64,000 bases of DNA, taken from Methylomonas subterranea. GTDB lineage: Bacteria; Pseudomonadota; Gammaproteobacteria; Methylococcales; Methylomonadaceae. The position numbers and the translations under genes were made by a program. Of this stretch, positions 54,926 to 64,000 are shown in pieces (the first letter of the stretch is position 1; the number at the start of each line of letters is the position of its first letter). The stretch covers positions 1-64,000 of the forward strand of contig NZ_JANIBJ010000016.1 of NCBI RefSeq assembly GCF_024505185.1, read 5' to 3'. The notes under the pieces were generated by a model, which did not search any database, was not told the origin of the DNA, and worked only from the letters and a program-made list of their open reading frames with translations.

Positions 54926-56131
54926 ATGTTGACACAAGACATTCTGCTGCAAGCCTTTAAGGCGATAATGACCCAGCCGGTCCGAACAGGCTTGATCATT
55001 CTGGCCATGAGTATCGGCGTGGCTTCCGTAAACGTACTAACCGCATTGGGAGACAGCGCTCGCCAATATGTCATCAACGAGTTCGAGTCGCTTGGCACTC
55101 ATTTGGTGATTGTGTTGCCCGGCCGCTCGGAAACCACCGGAGGACATCCACCTATTTTCGGAGAAACACCCCGCGACTTGACGCTTGACGATGCCAATGC
55201 ATTGCTCAAAAGTCGCCATATCGCCGCCATGGCTCCGGTCGTCATCGGCTCCGCGCCGATTTCCTCCGGCGGTCTGGAACGCGAAACCAATATAATGGGC
55301 TCCAACCATGCACTGTTAAAGGTCAGGCACTTGACCATTCAACATGGTCAATTCCTGCCCGATGCACCGACCGACAAGGAAATTCCGGTATGCGTGATAG
55401 GCTTGACCATAGCCGAACAACTCTTTCCCAATCGGCTGGCCGTCGGTCAATGGCTGCGCATAAATGATCGTCGTTTTCGGGTAATCGGCGTTCTGGCGAA
55501 AGAGGGGCAATCCATTGGCGTTGGCTTCGATGAAATTGTCATAATCCCCGTTGCGTCCGCCTTGGCCTTATTCGACAGCCATTCACTGTTCCGTATATTG
55601 GTCGAAACCCACTCACAGCAAGCCATGTATAAAGCGGTCGAAGAAATCAAGCGCATCATTACCGTTCGACATGACGGCGAGGAAGATGTCACGATTATCA
55701 CCCAGGACAGTGTCGTCAACACTTTCAATAAAATATTGTCAGCCCTAACCCTTTCGGTTGCCGGCATTGCGGCCGTCAGCCTTGCGGTTGCCGGAGTATT
55801 GGTCATGAACGTCATGCTGATCAGCGTCAGCCAGCGAACTGCGGAAATCGGCTTATTAAAGGCGCTTGGCGCGACGCGGCGTAAGTTGCTGCAACTTTTT
55901 CTGGCGGAAGCCGCGCTACTGTCCCTCGTTGGCGCGCTGGTCGGCAGTTTGCTCGGCATTGGCGGCATCATGATTCTGCAATGGTGGTATCCCGGCTTTC
56001 CTCTCAGCCTACCCCTATGGTCCTGGCTATCCGCCATTGGCGTTGCACTCGGCACCGGTTTACTCTTCGGGGTTCTTCCCGCTCGCCAGGCGGCCGGCTT
56101 GGATCCCGTTTCTTCTCTGTCCAGGCGCTGA
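54926..56131 (+). CDS. MacB/FtsX-type ABC transporter permease
   Basis: The 401-residue permease has one N-terminal helix (RTGLIILAMSIGVASVNVL), a periplasmic MacB-like domain of about 240 residues and three C-terminal FtsX-type helices (VSQRTAEIGLLKALGATRRKLLQLFLAEAALLSLVGALVGSLLG). Members work with a separate ATPase and an adaptor protein in efflux or lipoprotein handling. A second permease gene follows after 3 bases. Confidence 0.92.
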   Translation: MLTQDILLQAFKAIMTQPVRTGLIILAMSIGVASVNVLTALGDSARQYVINEFESLGTHLVIVLPGRSETTGGHPPIFGETPRDLTLDDANALLKSRHIAAMAPVVIGSAPISSGGLERETNIMGSNHALLKVRHLTIQHGQFLPDAPTDKEIPVCVIGLTIAEQLFPNRLAVGQWLRINDRRFRVIGVLAKEGQSIGVGFDEIVIIPVASALALFDSHSLFRILVETHSQQAMYKAVEEIKRIITVRHDGEEDVTIITQDSVVNTFNKILSALTLSVAGIAAVSLAVAGVLVMNVMLISVSQRTAEIGLLKALGATRRKLLQLFLAEAALLSLVGALVGSLLGIGGIMILQWWYPGFPLSLPLWSWLSAIGVALGTGLLFGVLPARQAAGLDPVSSLSRR

Positions 56132-56134
56132 ATC

Positions 56135-57334
56135 ATGCATTGGCCTGATTTATTAAGGCTTGCTACCCGCAGCATTACCAGCCATAAGCAACGTTCGGCA
56201 TTAACCACTCTCGGCTTGATCATCGGCATTGCCGCTGTCGTTATTCTGACTTCCATCGGCCGGGGCGTACATCGGTTTGTGCTATCCGAATTCACTCAAT
56301 TCGGCACACATTTAATTGCAATTTATCCCGGAAAAACCTCGACTTTCGGATTATCCGGCGCTACTTTCAGCACCGTTCGCCCACTATCGATCGGCGATGC
56401 CGCCAGCCTGCAACAGCTTGACCAAGTCATAGCCGCCATGCCTGTCATTCAAGGCAATGCCCGCATCGAAGCCGACAAGCGGCAGCGTAGAGCCAACATT
56501 TTCGGCGTCAGTTCGGCTTTACCCTTGGTGTGGCAGTTCAAAATTCAAAGCGGCCGGTTCTTACCCGATGACAGCCTGGAAAACCCGCGCGCATTCGTGG
56601 TGTTGGGTAATAAAGTACAAACGGAGCTGTTTGGCACCTCTTCTTCTCTTGGCAAACGCATTCGTATCGGCGAAGACCGATTCATTGTTGTGGGCGTCAT
56701 GGAAGCAAAGGGTCAGATGCTGGGTTTTGATTTGGATGACAGTGTCTATATTCCGTGCGGCAAGGCCATGGAAATGTTCGACCGACAAAGCTTGATGGAA
56801 ATCGACGTTCTCTATGACAGTTCAGCAGCCAGCGAAGTTATCGAGCAGCGTATCAAGCGCCGACTTATCGCTCGCCACGGCTTCGAAGATTTTACCATTG
56901 TGACCCAAAATCAAATGCTGAAGAAAATGGATTCCGTATTGAGGATACTTACCTTGGCTATCGCCGCCTTGGGCGGCATCTCCTTGCTGGTCGGGTCCGT
57001 GGGCATCTTGACTATCATGACCATTGCCGTTTCCGAGCGGTTTAGCGAAATCGGTCTTTTGCGCGCCATTGGTGCCGAGCGCTTTGTTATTTTTCGACTA
57101 TTTTTAAGCGAAGCTTTATTGCTAAGCTTGACCGGCGGCATTGGCGGCATCGCCTTGGGTATTTTGGCGACGCAATTAATGGCGGTCTCAATACCGGCAT
57201 TGCCGGTACAGCTTGCTTGGAATTACATTTTACTGGCCTTTTTCATTTCTTTTGCAATCGGGATAGCGTCCGGCGTAGTGCCTGCCATTAAAGCGTCGCG
57301 ATTAAGCCCCTTGGATGCTTTAAGGGCTGAATAG
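56135..57334 (+). CDS. MacB/FtsX-type ABC transporter permease
   Basis: The 399-residue permease has the same layout as its neighbour (SALTTLGLIIGIAAVVILTSIG near the N-terminus, FSEIGLLRAIGAERFVIFRLFLSEALLLSLTGGIGG near the C-terminus), but the two are clearly diverged. A heterodimeric permease is plausible. No ATPase or membrane-fusion gene lies next to them in the window, so they must be supplied from elsewhere. Confidence 0.92.
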   Translation: MHWPDLLRLATRSITSHKQRSALTTLGLIIGIAAVVILTSIGRGVHRFVLSEFTQFGTHLIAIYPGKTSTFGLSGATFSTVRPLSIGDAASLQQLDQVIAAMPVIQGNARIEADKRQRRANIFGVSSALPLVWQFKIQSGRFLPDDSLENPRAFVVLGNKVQTELFGTSSSLGKRIRIGEDRFIVVGVMEAKGQMLGFDLDDSVYIPCGKAMEMFDRQSLMEIDVLYDSSAASEVIEQRIKRRLIARHGFEDFTIVTQNQMLKKMDSVLRILTLAIAALGGISLLVGSVGILTIMTIAVSERFSEIGLLRAIGAERFVIFRLFLSEALLLSLTGGIGGIALGILATQLMAVSIPALPVQLAWNYILLAFFISFAIGIASGVVPAIKASRLSPLDALRAE

Positions 57335-57432
57335 CTTTAAATTAACGGCGGACAAGACGCTCACTATCTTTACAGGGTCTTTTCGAATAAGCTTCCCTTC
57401 ATCCCTGAATATGTTTTATTAACGAGGAACCC

Positions 57433-57708
57433 ATGTTTGACATTTGCAATTATTACGAACAATTAGTTTATGACCATTTGTGGCATTTGAAGGAAATAAG
57501 CCCGGAACCCTTATCTCAATCTTTCCTTATGGACGTGGCCTGCATCGCACTTAATTCTTTACCCAACTGCTATGTGTGCAACCTCGTAGACAAGGGCGCC
57601 AACCTGACCGAAAGCGAACATCAGGACATGCGGAACGATGCCGTTAAGGCTATCGAAAGAGCAATCTTGATCGTTAGCGAAAATCCGCATGAAACCCGGG
57701 ATCAATAA
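57433..57708 (+). CDS. ComFB-family protein
   Basis: The 91-residue protein has the ComFB pattern (NYYEQLVYDHL, DVACIALNSLPNCYVCNLVD, AVKAIERAI). ComFB domains have been described as cyclic-nucleotide receptors in other bacteria, which would fit the many second-messenger enzymes here, but this is inference. GAGGA lies 6 bases upstream of the ATG. Confidence 0.8.
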   Translation: MFDICNYYEQLVYDHLWHLKEISPEPLSQSFLMDVACIALNSLPNCYVCNLVDKGANLTESEHQDMRNDAVKAIERAILIVSENPHETRDQ

Positions 57709-57787
57709 AACTTCCCGTCCTTCAAATTGCTTGCCGGTAATTTGATCAGCGGAGCTGATTTACTTAACGTCGATTGATCATGGTCTT

Positions 57788-59083
57788 TTATCGACTTGAT
57801 ATCGGTTGCACGTCGCGCTTGGCGACGCCACGATATAATTGCCGCGGCCTGCCGATTTTAAGCTCGGGGTCTGAAATCATTTCATCCCATTGCGCAATCC
57901 AGCCAACCGAACGGGACAAGGCAAAAATGGCGGTGAACATTTCTGTTGGAATCCCCAAGGCCCTCAGCACGATGCCGGAGTAGAAATCCACGTTCGGGTA
58001 GAGTTTCCTTTCGACAAAATACTCGTCTTCCAATGCAATTCGCTCCAATTCCATGGCCAGCTTAAACATTGGGTCGTTGTTTAGATTTAGCTCATCCAAG
58101 ACTTCATGACAAGTTTGCCTCATCAATTTCGCTCGCGGATCGTAATTTTTATATACCCGATGACCAAATCCCATCAGTCTGAAAGGGTCGCTCTTATCTT
58201 TCGCCTTGGCGACATATTCCGGAATTTTAGTCACATCTCCTATTTCTTCCAGCATATTCAACACGGCTTCGTTTGCGCCACCATGTGCCGCGCCCCACAA
58301 ACATGCGATACCTGCCGCGACGCAAGCGTATGGATTGGCGCCGCTTGAACCGGCTAGCCTGACCGTTGATGTGGAGGCATTTTGTTCGTGATCGGCGTGT
58401 AGTATCAATATCCGGTCCAGCGCCCGAATCAACACGGGATTGGCAATATAGTCGTCGTATGGATCCCCCATCATCATACGCATGAAGTTTTCCGCATAAC
58501 CTAACTTTCTTTTCGGGTATATAAACGGCATGCCCGTGCTGTATTTATGACACATCGCCACTATATTCGGCATTTTGGCAATCAAGCGTATGGCGGCAAT
58601 ATAGCGGTCTTCAGGGCGGGTAACATCGGTCACATCGTGATAGAAAGCTGACAATGCGCCGACTACACCCACCAATACTGCCATTGGGTGAGCATCTCGG
58701 CGAAATCCGCTATAAAATTTCGTCAATTGCTCATGCACCATTACATGCTGGCTAATAATGGTTACAAATTCTTTCATTTGCGCGCCATTTGGCAATTCGC
58801 CGTTCAGCAATAAATAACAGACCTCCAGAAAGTCGCATTTTTCCGCCAGTTGCTCAATCGGATAACCCCGGTACAACAAGATACCGTTATCTCCATCTAT
58901 ATAAGTTATTTTTGACGAACAACTCGCGGTTGATGTGAAGCCTGGATCATAGGTAAAGTAACCGGTTTGCGCATACAGGCTACGGATATCAACGACCGAT
59001 GGCCCCATTGTGCCGTCCATGATTGGTAGCTTTGACGCCTTTTCTTTATCGTCCTCTGTTAAGGACACATAGTTTTCAGCCAT
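57788..59083 (-). CDS. gltA: Citrate synthase
   Basis: The 431-residue enzyme is the long, hexameric type I form of Gram-negative bacteria. It has the catalytic histidines and aspartate in [28 protein letters not shown] and [10 protein letters not shown], and the [19 protein letters not shown]-terminal motif. It joins acetyl-CoA and oxaloacetate. AGGAG lies 7 bases upstream. Confidence 0.97.
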   Translation of the reverse strand: MAENYVSLTEDDKEKASKLPIMDGTMGPSVVDIRSLYAQTGYFTYDPGFTSTASCSSKITYIDGDNGILLYRGYPIEQLAEKCDFLEVCYLLLNGELPNGAQMKEFVTIISQHVMVHEQLTKFYSGFRRDAHPMAVLVGVVGALSAFYHDVTDVTRPEDRYIAAIRLIAKMPNIVAMCHKYSTGMPFIYPKRKLGYAENFMRMMMGDPYDDYIANPVLIRALDRILILHADHEQNASTSTVRLAGSSGANPYACVAAGIACLWGAAHGGANEAVLNMLEEIGDVTKIPEYVAKAKDKSDPFRLMGFGHRVYKNYDPRAKLMRQTCHEVLDELNLNNDPMFKLAMELERIALEDEYFVERKLYPNVDFYSGIVLRALGIPTEMFTAIFALSRSVGWIAQWDEMISDPELKIGRPRQLYRGVAKRDVQPISSR

Positions 59084-59228
59084 TGAATCGCTCCTACTGT
59101 TGATATTTTTACGTCAGTGCCGGTTACTTGTATTCTATTCGATGTATCTACCGGCAACTACGCATCATTGTTTACCGTTACTGACTTTACTATTTCTCAT
59201 ATCTCTTAGCTCGACAGCTGCGAAATCG

Positions 59229-59651
59229 TTATTGTTTTTTGTCGCCGATTTTTAGCCCCTCTTCTTCCCCGGTAACCAAACCTGACATGCATTCCACTAC
59301 GCTCTCGGCGTAATTAGCATGTGCCTCTGCCAAGGCTTTAGGCGATCCAAAGGCATTTCTCAGGTCTTCCAGTGTTTTTTTGGGATCTTCGGATTCGTTC
59401 AGTTTTAACATTTTTGTGTAATTTATATACGCCTGTCTGCGCTGCGGATCGACCGGAATCATTCCTGGCATATCCTTTGACGATGTGACTACGACGCATT
59501 CGACCATTTTTTCGGGTGCGATATTGTAGTCCTTAATATCTTTATCCTTTTGCATCTGTGCCAGTATTGCTTGCTCATATTCCCCTTTTTCGGCACAACC
59601 TGTCATCGTGATAATTGTTGTAATTGCCAATATTAATTTTGCATTTCTCAT
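59229..59651 (-). CDS. Small lipoprotein of unknown function
   Basis: The 140-residue protein has a lipoprotein signal (IITMTGC) and a helical, charged mature part with VECVVVTSSKDMPGMIP and AEAHANYAESVVECMSGL, in which two cysteines may form a disulfide. It lies on the pmo strand 229 bases beyond the pmoB stop, behind a strong terminator, so it is likely a separate unit. It is AT-rich like the pmo genes. Confidence 0.7.
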   Translation of the reverse strand: MRNAKLILAITTIITMTGCAEKGEYEQAILAQMQKDKDIKDYNIAPEKMVECVVVTSSKDMPGMIPVDPQRRQAYINYTKMLKLNESEDPKKTLEDLRNAFGSPKALAEAHANYAESVVECMSGLVTGEEEGLKIGDKKQ

Positions 59652-59802
59652 TTTTTCCAACATTCTGTTATTTATTTTTACCGCTGAATTTAAACTTTTC
59701 GGGCCGGAATTTTTCTACTTTTTCCAGCTCTATCAATTCGTTTTATTTCCGAGCATTATTTTTGAACTGAGTTTATCGCTCATAAATCAAGCAACCGCAC
59801 CC

Positions 59803-59842
59803 AAAAAAAAACCCCCGCCACCCTAAGGTAACGGAGGTTTTC
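59803..59842 (-). terminator. Terminator of the pmoCAB operon
   Basis: Read on the minus strand, AAAACCTCCGTTACC and GGTGGCGGGGGTTTT pair along 15 positions if G-U pairs are allowed, around a TTAG loop. The stem runs into nine Ts. It lies 38 bases after the pmoB stop. Confidence 0.9.
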
Positions 59843-59879
59843 CTCCTATCAATCCAAGACGAATCTTAGATTTCTTTCA

Positions 59880-61124
59880 TTAGATGAAAGATGGGATTAA
59901 TGGAGCGTCAACTGTTACCATTTGACGTGTACCGTTTTCATCCCAGAAGAACAACAAACCAGCGAAACGGCTGTCTGGATCGTAGATCAAGTCAGCTAAG
60001 CGGTATACTTCCCATGCTGCGTCAGAAGCTGTAACTTCAACAGTACGTGTCTCACCTGGAGCCAGTGGGCTGTTGTCGCTAACAGTCAAACCTTCTTCTG
60101 CCAACAAGTCATCTGGATAGCTGGTTTCATCTTCATGAACAGCAGGATCCAAGAAACGTACGCCAGCAGTGTTGAATTCGCCCAAACGAACAGGTGAATC
60201 GCCATTGTTGGTGATGGTCAGTGTCATTTGCATAGCACGACCTGGAACGCGGTAGGTAGCATCATCAACTTTTACTGAAACAGTAGATTCAGGCATTTGA
60301 TAAGTTTTCATACCACGCAACAAACCAGCTTGCAGTGGGGTGGTCACTGGGTATTTTTCGTTGGTTGCGCCCATTGAAGCAGCAACGATAACCATAGTAC
60401 CTACAGCGAATACCATACCGACTTTTTTATCGCCAGCAGAGATCAGAGTGTCTGCTTTGCCAGTGCTAACAGCGATGTGGCGTGGAACGAACATAGGACG
60501 TTTGATCCAGAACAACAACCAAGCAAAGGCGATTGCAAACCATACTGCGTGCCAGAAATAAACGTTATCCAGAGCGTAGGTTTCCAAGTTGATTGTTTGG
60601 CCAGTCAAAGTTGTAACTGGGTTAACAAACTCGCTCATAGAACCAGTAATGGTTACCCATTTGCCTGGGCCGATGATTGGACCACCGCCTTGTACGTTCA
60701 TCATAGAGTGAACGTGCCAGTCACCTGGACGACGTGCTTTCAGCAGTACTTTGAACTCATAAACTTCGCCCAGTTCCAGAGAAACTGAACGAGGAACCAA
60801 CTGACCACCGATCCAAGAACCAGCACGGATAAATACTGGACCAGGGATACCAACGTTCAGGAACGATACTTCTGGCTTATCAACAGTTTCAGGCCATCCC
60901 GCGAAAACCAGGAATTTACCGGAAATGGTCATAGTGTCGTTAACAGGCACTTCTTCTTTTGACCAGTTCAAGTCAAACCAGTGAATAGTACGCATACGCA
61001 TGAACGCAGCCTGTGACTTTTCACCGTGAGCAGATGCTGTTGGAGCGTAGAACATCGCTGCTGTCATTGTGATCAGCAGTGCGACAAAGGACAGTTTTGC
61101 AACTTTGTCTTTAATTATTTTCAT
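59880..61124 (-). CDS. pmoB: Particulate methane monooxygenase subunit B
   Basis: The 414-residue protein has a signal peptide cut after ASA, so the mature chain starts at H33. The periplasmic copper ligands H33, H137 and H139 (GDWHVHS) and H48 (RTIHWF) are at the same numbers as in Methylococcus capsulatus PmoB. Two cupredoxin domains flank two membrane helices (about 185-205 and 232-253). It is part of the membrane enzyme that oxidises methane to methanol. GAGGAGG precedes the ATG. Base composition is flatter than in neighbouring genes, with codons typical of highly expressed genes. Confidence 0.98.
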   Translation of the reverse strand: MKIIKDKVAKLSFVALLITMTAAMFYAPTASAHGEKSQAAFMRMRTIHWFDLNWSKEEVPVNDTMTISGKFLVFAGWPETVDKPEVSFLNVGIPGPVFIRAGSWIGGQLVPRSVSLELGEVYEFKVLLKARRPGDWHVHSMMNVQGGGPIIGPGKWVTITGSMSEFVNPVTTLTGQTINLETYALDNVYFWHAVWFAIAFAWLLFWIKRPMFVPRHIAVSTGKADTLISAGDKKVGMVFAVGTMVIVAASMGATNEKYPVTTPLQAGLLRGMKTYQMPESTVSVKVDDATYRVPGRAMQMTLTITNNGDSPVRLGEFNTAGVRFLDPAVHEDETSYPDDLLAEEGLTVSDNSPLAPGETRTVEVTASDAAWEVYRLADLIYDPDSRFAGLLFFWDENGTRQMVTVDAPLIPSFI

Positions 61125-61222
61125 ATTTCCTCCTCTATTACTAGAGAATCTTGTAATTAAGATCTACTGACAAACTTGTTAATTCAAATTCGTCAGATGT
61201 CATTTTCAATCAAAACTTCAGA

Positions 61223-61972
61223 TTAGGACGCGTCGTCGGCGATGAAGTCGGTTTTTGCGAACCAACGGCCGAAGAAGTGCCACAAGAAGTAAATGATGAT
61301 AGAAACGAATCCAGAGAAGAACGCTGATACTGGAGCAACGTCTTTACCGAAAGTTCTTAATGTACCTTTCTCTACCATACGGATGTACTCAGGTGTACCA
61401 GTTCTAACGTAGTGGTAACCTTGCAAGTCAGCCAGAGTCATCATCATGCCGTTGTATTCAACGGGCACGTGCAATGGCGCGATTACAGGCCAGTTACCTG
61501 GGTAGAACAACAAGCCATAAGCCAAACCACCAACAACAGCGGTCAGAGTCATGCTGTTACCCAACATCAGGATAACGTCCAGAACGATAGCGCCTGGCAG
61601 CAGGTTGGATGGGAAGCAGATGTTTACTGGGAAGTAAGTCCAGCCCCAGAAGTTCATGTATCTGTTGATCCACTCACCGATCATCAGAGCAACTACAGAC
61701 AGTGTTGCGCCAACTGGCAAACGGTATCTCCACCACAAGCAAGCTTGAACAGCCGCAGGGAATGTAATAGAAACGATAGGTGCCACGGTTACCCACAGAC
61801 GTCTATCTTTCCAGTCGGTCCAGAAGTCCCAGTCACCACCAGTCAACATATAGTGAATGTGATAACCGCCCAGAACCGCTGTGAACAGTGTAAAAAGAAT
61901 CATCCAGTCAAACGTACGGGAAACTTGTACTGCTTCCGCACGAGAACGTACAGCTGATTGAGATGCGCTCAT
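61223..61972 (-). CDS. pmoA: Particulate methane monooxygenase subunit A
   Basis: The 249-residue membrane protein has the primer-site motif GGDWDFWTDWKDRR and the later LHVPVEYNGMMMTLADLQGYHYVRTGTPEYIRMVEKGTLRTFG. These mark a gammaproteobacterial (type Ia) PmoA rather than AmoA or PxmA. TAGGAGGT precedes the ATG by 6 bases. Confidence 0.98.
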   Translation of the reverse strand: MSASQSAVRSRAEAVQVSRTFDWMILFTLFTAVLGGYHIHYMLTGGDWDFWTDWKDRRLWVTVAPIVSITFPAAVQACLWWRYRLPVGATLSVVALMIGEWINRYMNFWGWTYFPVNICFPSNLLPGAIVLDVILMLGNSMTLTAVVGGLAYGLLFYPGNWPVIAPLHVPVEYNGMMMTLADLQGYHYVRTGTPEYIRMVEKGTLRTFGKDVAPVSAFFSGFVSIIIYFLWHFFGRWFAKTDFIADDAS

Positions 61973-62084
61973 TAGCTTACCTCCTAAAGAATTAAAATTA
62001 TATTTTTTTACTTTCCCTTATCCTGCCCCACCTAAATTTAAGCGAGGCAAGAAAGGAGATAGTATTTACTTTTACCGACTTGGA

Positions 62085-62837
62085 TTAGGCCAGGTCTTTT
62101 TTCAGCAATTTGGTAATTGCCATTACTTCGGTATTCACAACACCCATGATAGCCAGAGCAGCCCAACCAAAGAATACGAAACCGTAGTGCAATGGAGCAA
62201 CGAACAACTCTTCCATAAACCAGAATGTGTGACCCCACTCATTCAAACCAACGTTTGGCAGAATCATGAATGGGCCGATAACCGCAACCAGATACATCAA
62301 GTGCAGACCTTCATGGTATGTAGGCAGTCTTGTTTTTGCATACATAAATGCTGCTGTACCAGTGATGATGTAGATTGGGTAAGACAGGTAGAATTCGATG
62401 ATGTGACTTGGAGTAAAGTCAGTATCACGAACGATGGTTTGGTGCCAAGTACCGTCTTGCTCGGTGAAGTATGAAGCACCCCAGTAGATCGCCCAACCGT
62501 AGCAAACCAACCAGATCCAGTGTGTGAAATGACGACGCAGTTCTTCACGTGGAGTGATTGACATTACTTTACGATCACGAGTTTTCCAGATCCAACCGTT
62601 GATGCCTGCAAACAGCAGAACTTCGATTACGATCTCGATGTACAACATGTTCATCCAGTATGTTTCAAACTCTGGAGCAAATGAATCAAGACCAGCGGAC
62701 CAGCCATAGACACCTTCGTACCAACGAATGAAAGAATAGAAAACCAAATAGAGCAACATGCCCAATGTCAGGTTTCTTTTGTTTAAAAGCGGTGCTTCCG
62801 CAGCATCAGCCTTAACTGATTCAGTTGTAGCAGCCAT
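62085..62837 (-). CDS. pmoC: Particulate methane monooxygenase subunit C
   Basis: The 250-residue membrane protein is the first gene of the operon. D128, H132 (DGTWH) and H145 (TPSH) have the spacing of the D156/H160/H173 metal site of M. capsulatus PmoC, so the metal site is intact. A perfect TAGGAGGT Shine-Dalgarno sequence lies 5 bases before the ATG. It is followed by pmoA after a 112-base gap. Confidence 0.98.
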   Translation of the reverse strand: MAATTESVKADAAEAPLLNKRNLTLGMLLYLVFYSFIRWYEGVYGWSAGLDSFAPEFETYWMNMLYIEIVIEVLLFAGINGWIWKTRDRKVMSITPREELRRHFTHWIWLVCYGWAIYWGASYFTEQDGTWHQTIVRDTDFTPSHIIEFYLSYPIYIITGTAAFMYAKTRLPTYHEGLHLMYLVAVIGPFMILPNVGLNEWGHTFWFMEELFVAPLHYGFVFFGWAALAIMGVVNTEVMAITKLLKKDLA

Positions 62838-62864
62838 TTCTACCTCCTAAAAGATTTTTAAATC

Positions 62865-62881
62865 CCCGGAACATTACCGGG
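62865..62881 (-). promoter_or_regulatory. Hairpin in the pmoC leader
   Basis: CCCGG and CCGGG flank a 7-base AT-rich loop, ending 17 bases before the Shine-Dalgarno sequence. It may stabilise the mRNA or affect translation; no riboswitch pattern is recognised. Confidence 0.5.
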
Positions 62882-62955
62882 AGTTCTTTGTTTTTCCCTT
62901 TGTTAAAAATTTATTCAACTTCGAATAAACCACCCCCTCCCTAAGAGTGCCTGGC

Positions 62956-62983
62956 AGTCTACCATCTCGACACTCCTTGTCAA
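62956..62983 (-). promoter_or_regulatory. Sigma-70-type promoter of pmoCAB
   Basis: On the minus strand TTGACA (62983-62978) is followed after 16 bases by TAGACT (62961-62956). The start point would lie near 62949, giving a leader of about 110 bases. Confidence 0.75.
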
Positions 62984-63121
62984 TACCGGCTCGCTGTTTT
63001 TTATCTATTTTCATTTATCCCGTTGCCAGAGACCATTCACTTAACGCTTGCAACGGTTTTTTTGCTAGAATCGCCGCTGCTTTCGCGCACCCCGACAACA
63101 ACACCTCACCCGAAAATAGCC

Positions 63122-63562
63122 ATGAACAAAAAAAAAATAGTTCTATTTGTCGCCTGTCTGGCCATCTTACTTGCGCTTCAAATCAAGTTCCTGCTGCCCC
63201 TGATGTACGACATCGCCGCGTCCGATTTATTTCTGGTTGAAAGCAAGGACAACGCCGACCCCATGCCGATATCAAACGACATGACCGCTCTTGCATTTAC
63301 CCACTGCAACAGCCATATCAACAGCCAACTTGGCTCAACCGAAACCAGCGCAGCTTTCGCCAACCAGCCAACCAATGCCTGGAGCATTGGAAACTACGAA
63401 TACATAATTAATGCAACGGTTGAAATTGCCACGAAAGATGCGCCAAGCACCCCTTACCAATATGTTTGCCGCATTCAATACGAAAATGGCGACGACCTGT
63501 CCGGCGCCGGCAATATCGAAAATTGGTCCGTTGAAGGCCTGACCGGCCTGCCTGATTTATAA
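63122..63562 (+). CDS. Small membrane-anchored hypothetical protein
   Basis: The 146-residue protein has one N-terminal helix (IVLFVACLAILLALQIKFLLPLMY) and a periplasmic part with WSIGNYEYIINATVEIA and YVCRIQYENGDDLSGAGNIENWSVEGLTGL. It probably folds as a small beta-domain. No family is recognised. The start at 63122 is chosen over a frame extended by 33 residues, since the helix then begins directly. It is divergent from pmoCAB. Confidence 0.65.
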   Translation: MNKKKIVLFVACLAILLALQIKFLLPLMYDIAASDLFLVESKDNADPMPISNDMTALAFTHCNSHINSQLGSTETSAAFANQPTNAWSIGNYEYIINATVEIATKDAPSTPYQYVCRIQYENGDDLSGAGNIENWSVEGLTGLPDL

Positions 63563-64000
63563 AGAGGCCATCCCGGCGACAACATGCCTGCTTTTGATCG
63601 GCCACAACCCTTTTCAAAAGCAGCGCTACCGCTCTTACCCCCCCGACATCAATAGCTTTCGGCCGCACGCGGGCCACTATTACTCCCAACCTGCTAATCC
63701 GCAAAATGCCCGAATTTTAACGACGTTTATGCCCCAGGCACTCAAAACGGCGGCAAGGACTATAAGCGAGCGAGACCCCAACCAGACCGAATTCGAGCGG
63801 ACAACAGGCAAAATTCCGGCCTACCGACAGCTCTGGAAGTAATTTGAGCTTGGAGGACGGGCGCCAGCCTATACGATTGTATTCACGGCGTCCCACCCTG
63901 CAAGCAGTCCTACCCTATCCGCGCTTTCATGATCGTTACGTCGTCAAATCGTCGCTCAGCTGCCGCCTTGCCTTATACCAATACAACAATAGCCCAAGCC
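63563..64000 (+). other. Right-end stretch, no gene supported
   Basis: One frame of 82 codons (63594-63842) exists but has an irregular composition and no ribosome site. A short phrase in it (ERDPNQTEF) recalls the N-terminus of NADP-glutamate dehydrogenase, but the following sequence does not continue that family. The rest holds nothing I can name. Confidence 0.4.

Noticed and set aside
59880-62837. Ammonia monooxygenase (amo) or pxm operon instead of pmo
   Set aside because: Gene order is C-A-B, the PmoA motifs are those of gammaproteobacterial methane oxidisers, and pxm has the order A-B-C.
63594-63842. Frame with the phrase ERDPNQTEF, suggesting a glutamate dehydrogenase remnant
   Set aside because: Only nine residues resemble the family and the next residues do not continue it in any frame; chance is the simpler explanation.
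1-64000. CRISPR arrays, tRNA or rRNA genes
   Set aside because: No regularly spaced short direct repeats and no cloverleaf or rRNA words were found by eye; a covariance-model scan would be needed to exclude small RNAs fully.

Overview
This window comes from a gammaproteobacterial (type I, Methylococcales) methanotroph, most likely Methylomonas or a close relative. The deciding evidence is a complete pmoCAB operon at the right end. Its PmoB carries H33, H48, H137 and H139, and its PmoC carries a D-x3-H-x12-H metal site. The chromosome is of moderate GC content, and the backbone genes (rpmH-rnpA-yidD-yidC-mnmE, rho, trxA, rhlB, rep, nadC, gltA) are of ordinary gammaproteobacterial type.

Left third (0-20 kb): a signalling region. 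It has a double PilZ protein, an OmpA-lipoprotein/FecR pair divergent from a REC-GAF-HD-GYP protein and a CHASE2 class III cyclase, a PhnD-like binding protein overlapping a GAF-PAS-GGDEF-EAL protein, a 1343-residue membrane protein of unknown function, and a PAS protein overlapping a CZB-type chemoreceptor. Between them lies an accessory patch (8.0-9.8 kb) with a REP-associated tyrosine transposase that is intact except for one extra G. It is flanked by inverted GTAG-headed REP sequences, and other palindromic repeats lie nearby.

Middle (20-33 kb): the rpmH-mnmE backbone operon, then a small insertion of about 1.4 kb bounded by a near-perfect copy of the 3' end of mnmE, which resembles the attachment site used by SGI1-type islands. 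The insertion holds a DUF1778-GNAT (TacAT-like) toxin-antitoxin pair and an unclassified repeat. Next comes a bufferin-type RiPP operon (precursor, MNIO maturase, BufC partner, DoxX, degenerate SDR-like protein) behind a good sigma-54 promoter, with a divergent GAF-PAS-AAA+-Fis activator. In a copper-dependent methanotroph this is a plausible copper-handling system. msrPQ follows.

The 33-54 kb stretch is mostly housekeeping. It holds two linked DUF697-type GTPases, rep, a GH5 glucanase linked to an SbmA/YddA-like ABC protein whose ATPase motifs are largely lost, rho-trxA divergent from rhlB, yrfG, nudE, ampD, nadC, an AP2-like protein divergent from a 2-Cys peroxiredoxin, the oxidoreductase-ydbH-ynbE-ydbL cluster, a CxxCH membrane protein and a DMT transporter.

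Right end (55-64 kb): two MacB/FtsX-type permeases without an ATPase, ComFB, gltA, a small lipoprotein, pmoCAB with promoter, leader hairpin and terminator, and a small membrane-anchored hypothetical protein. No tRNA, rRNA, CRISPR array or complete insertion sequence was recognised.
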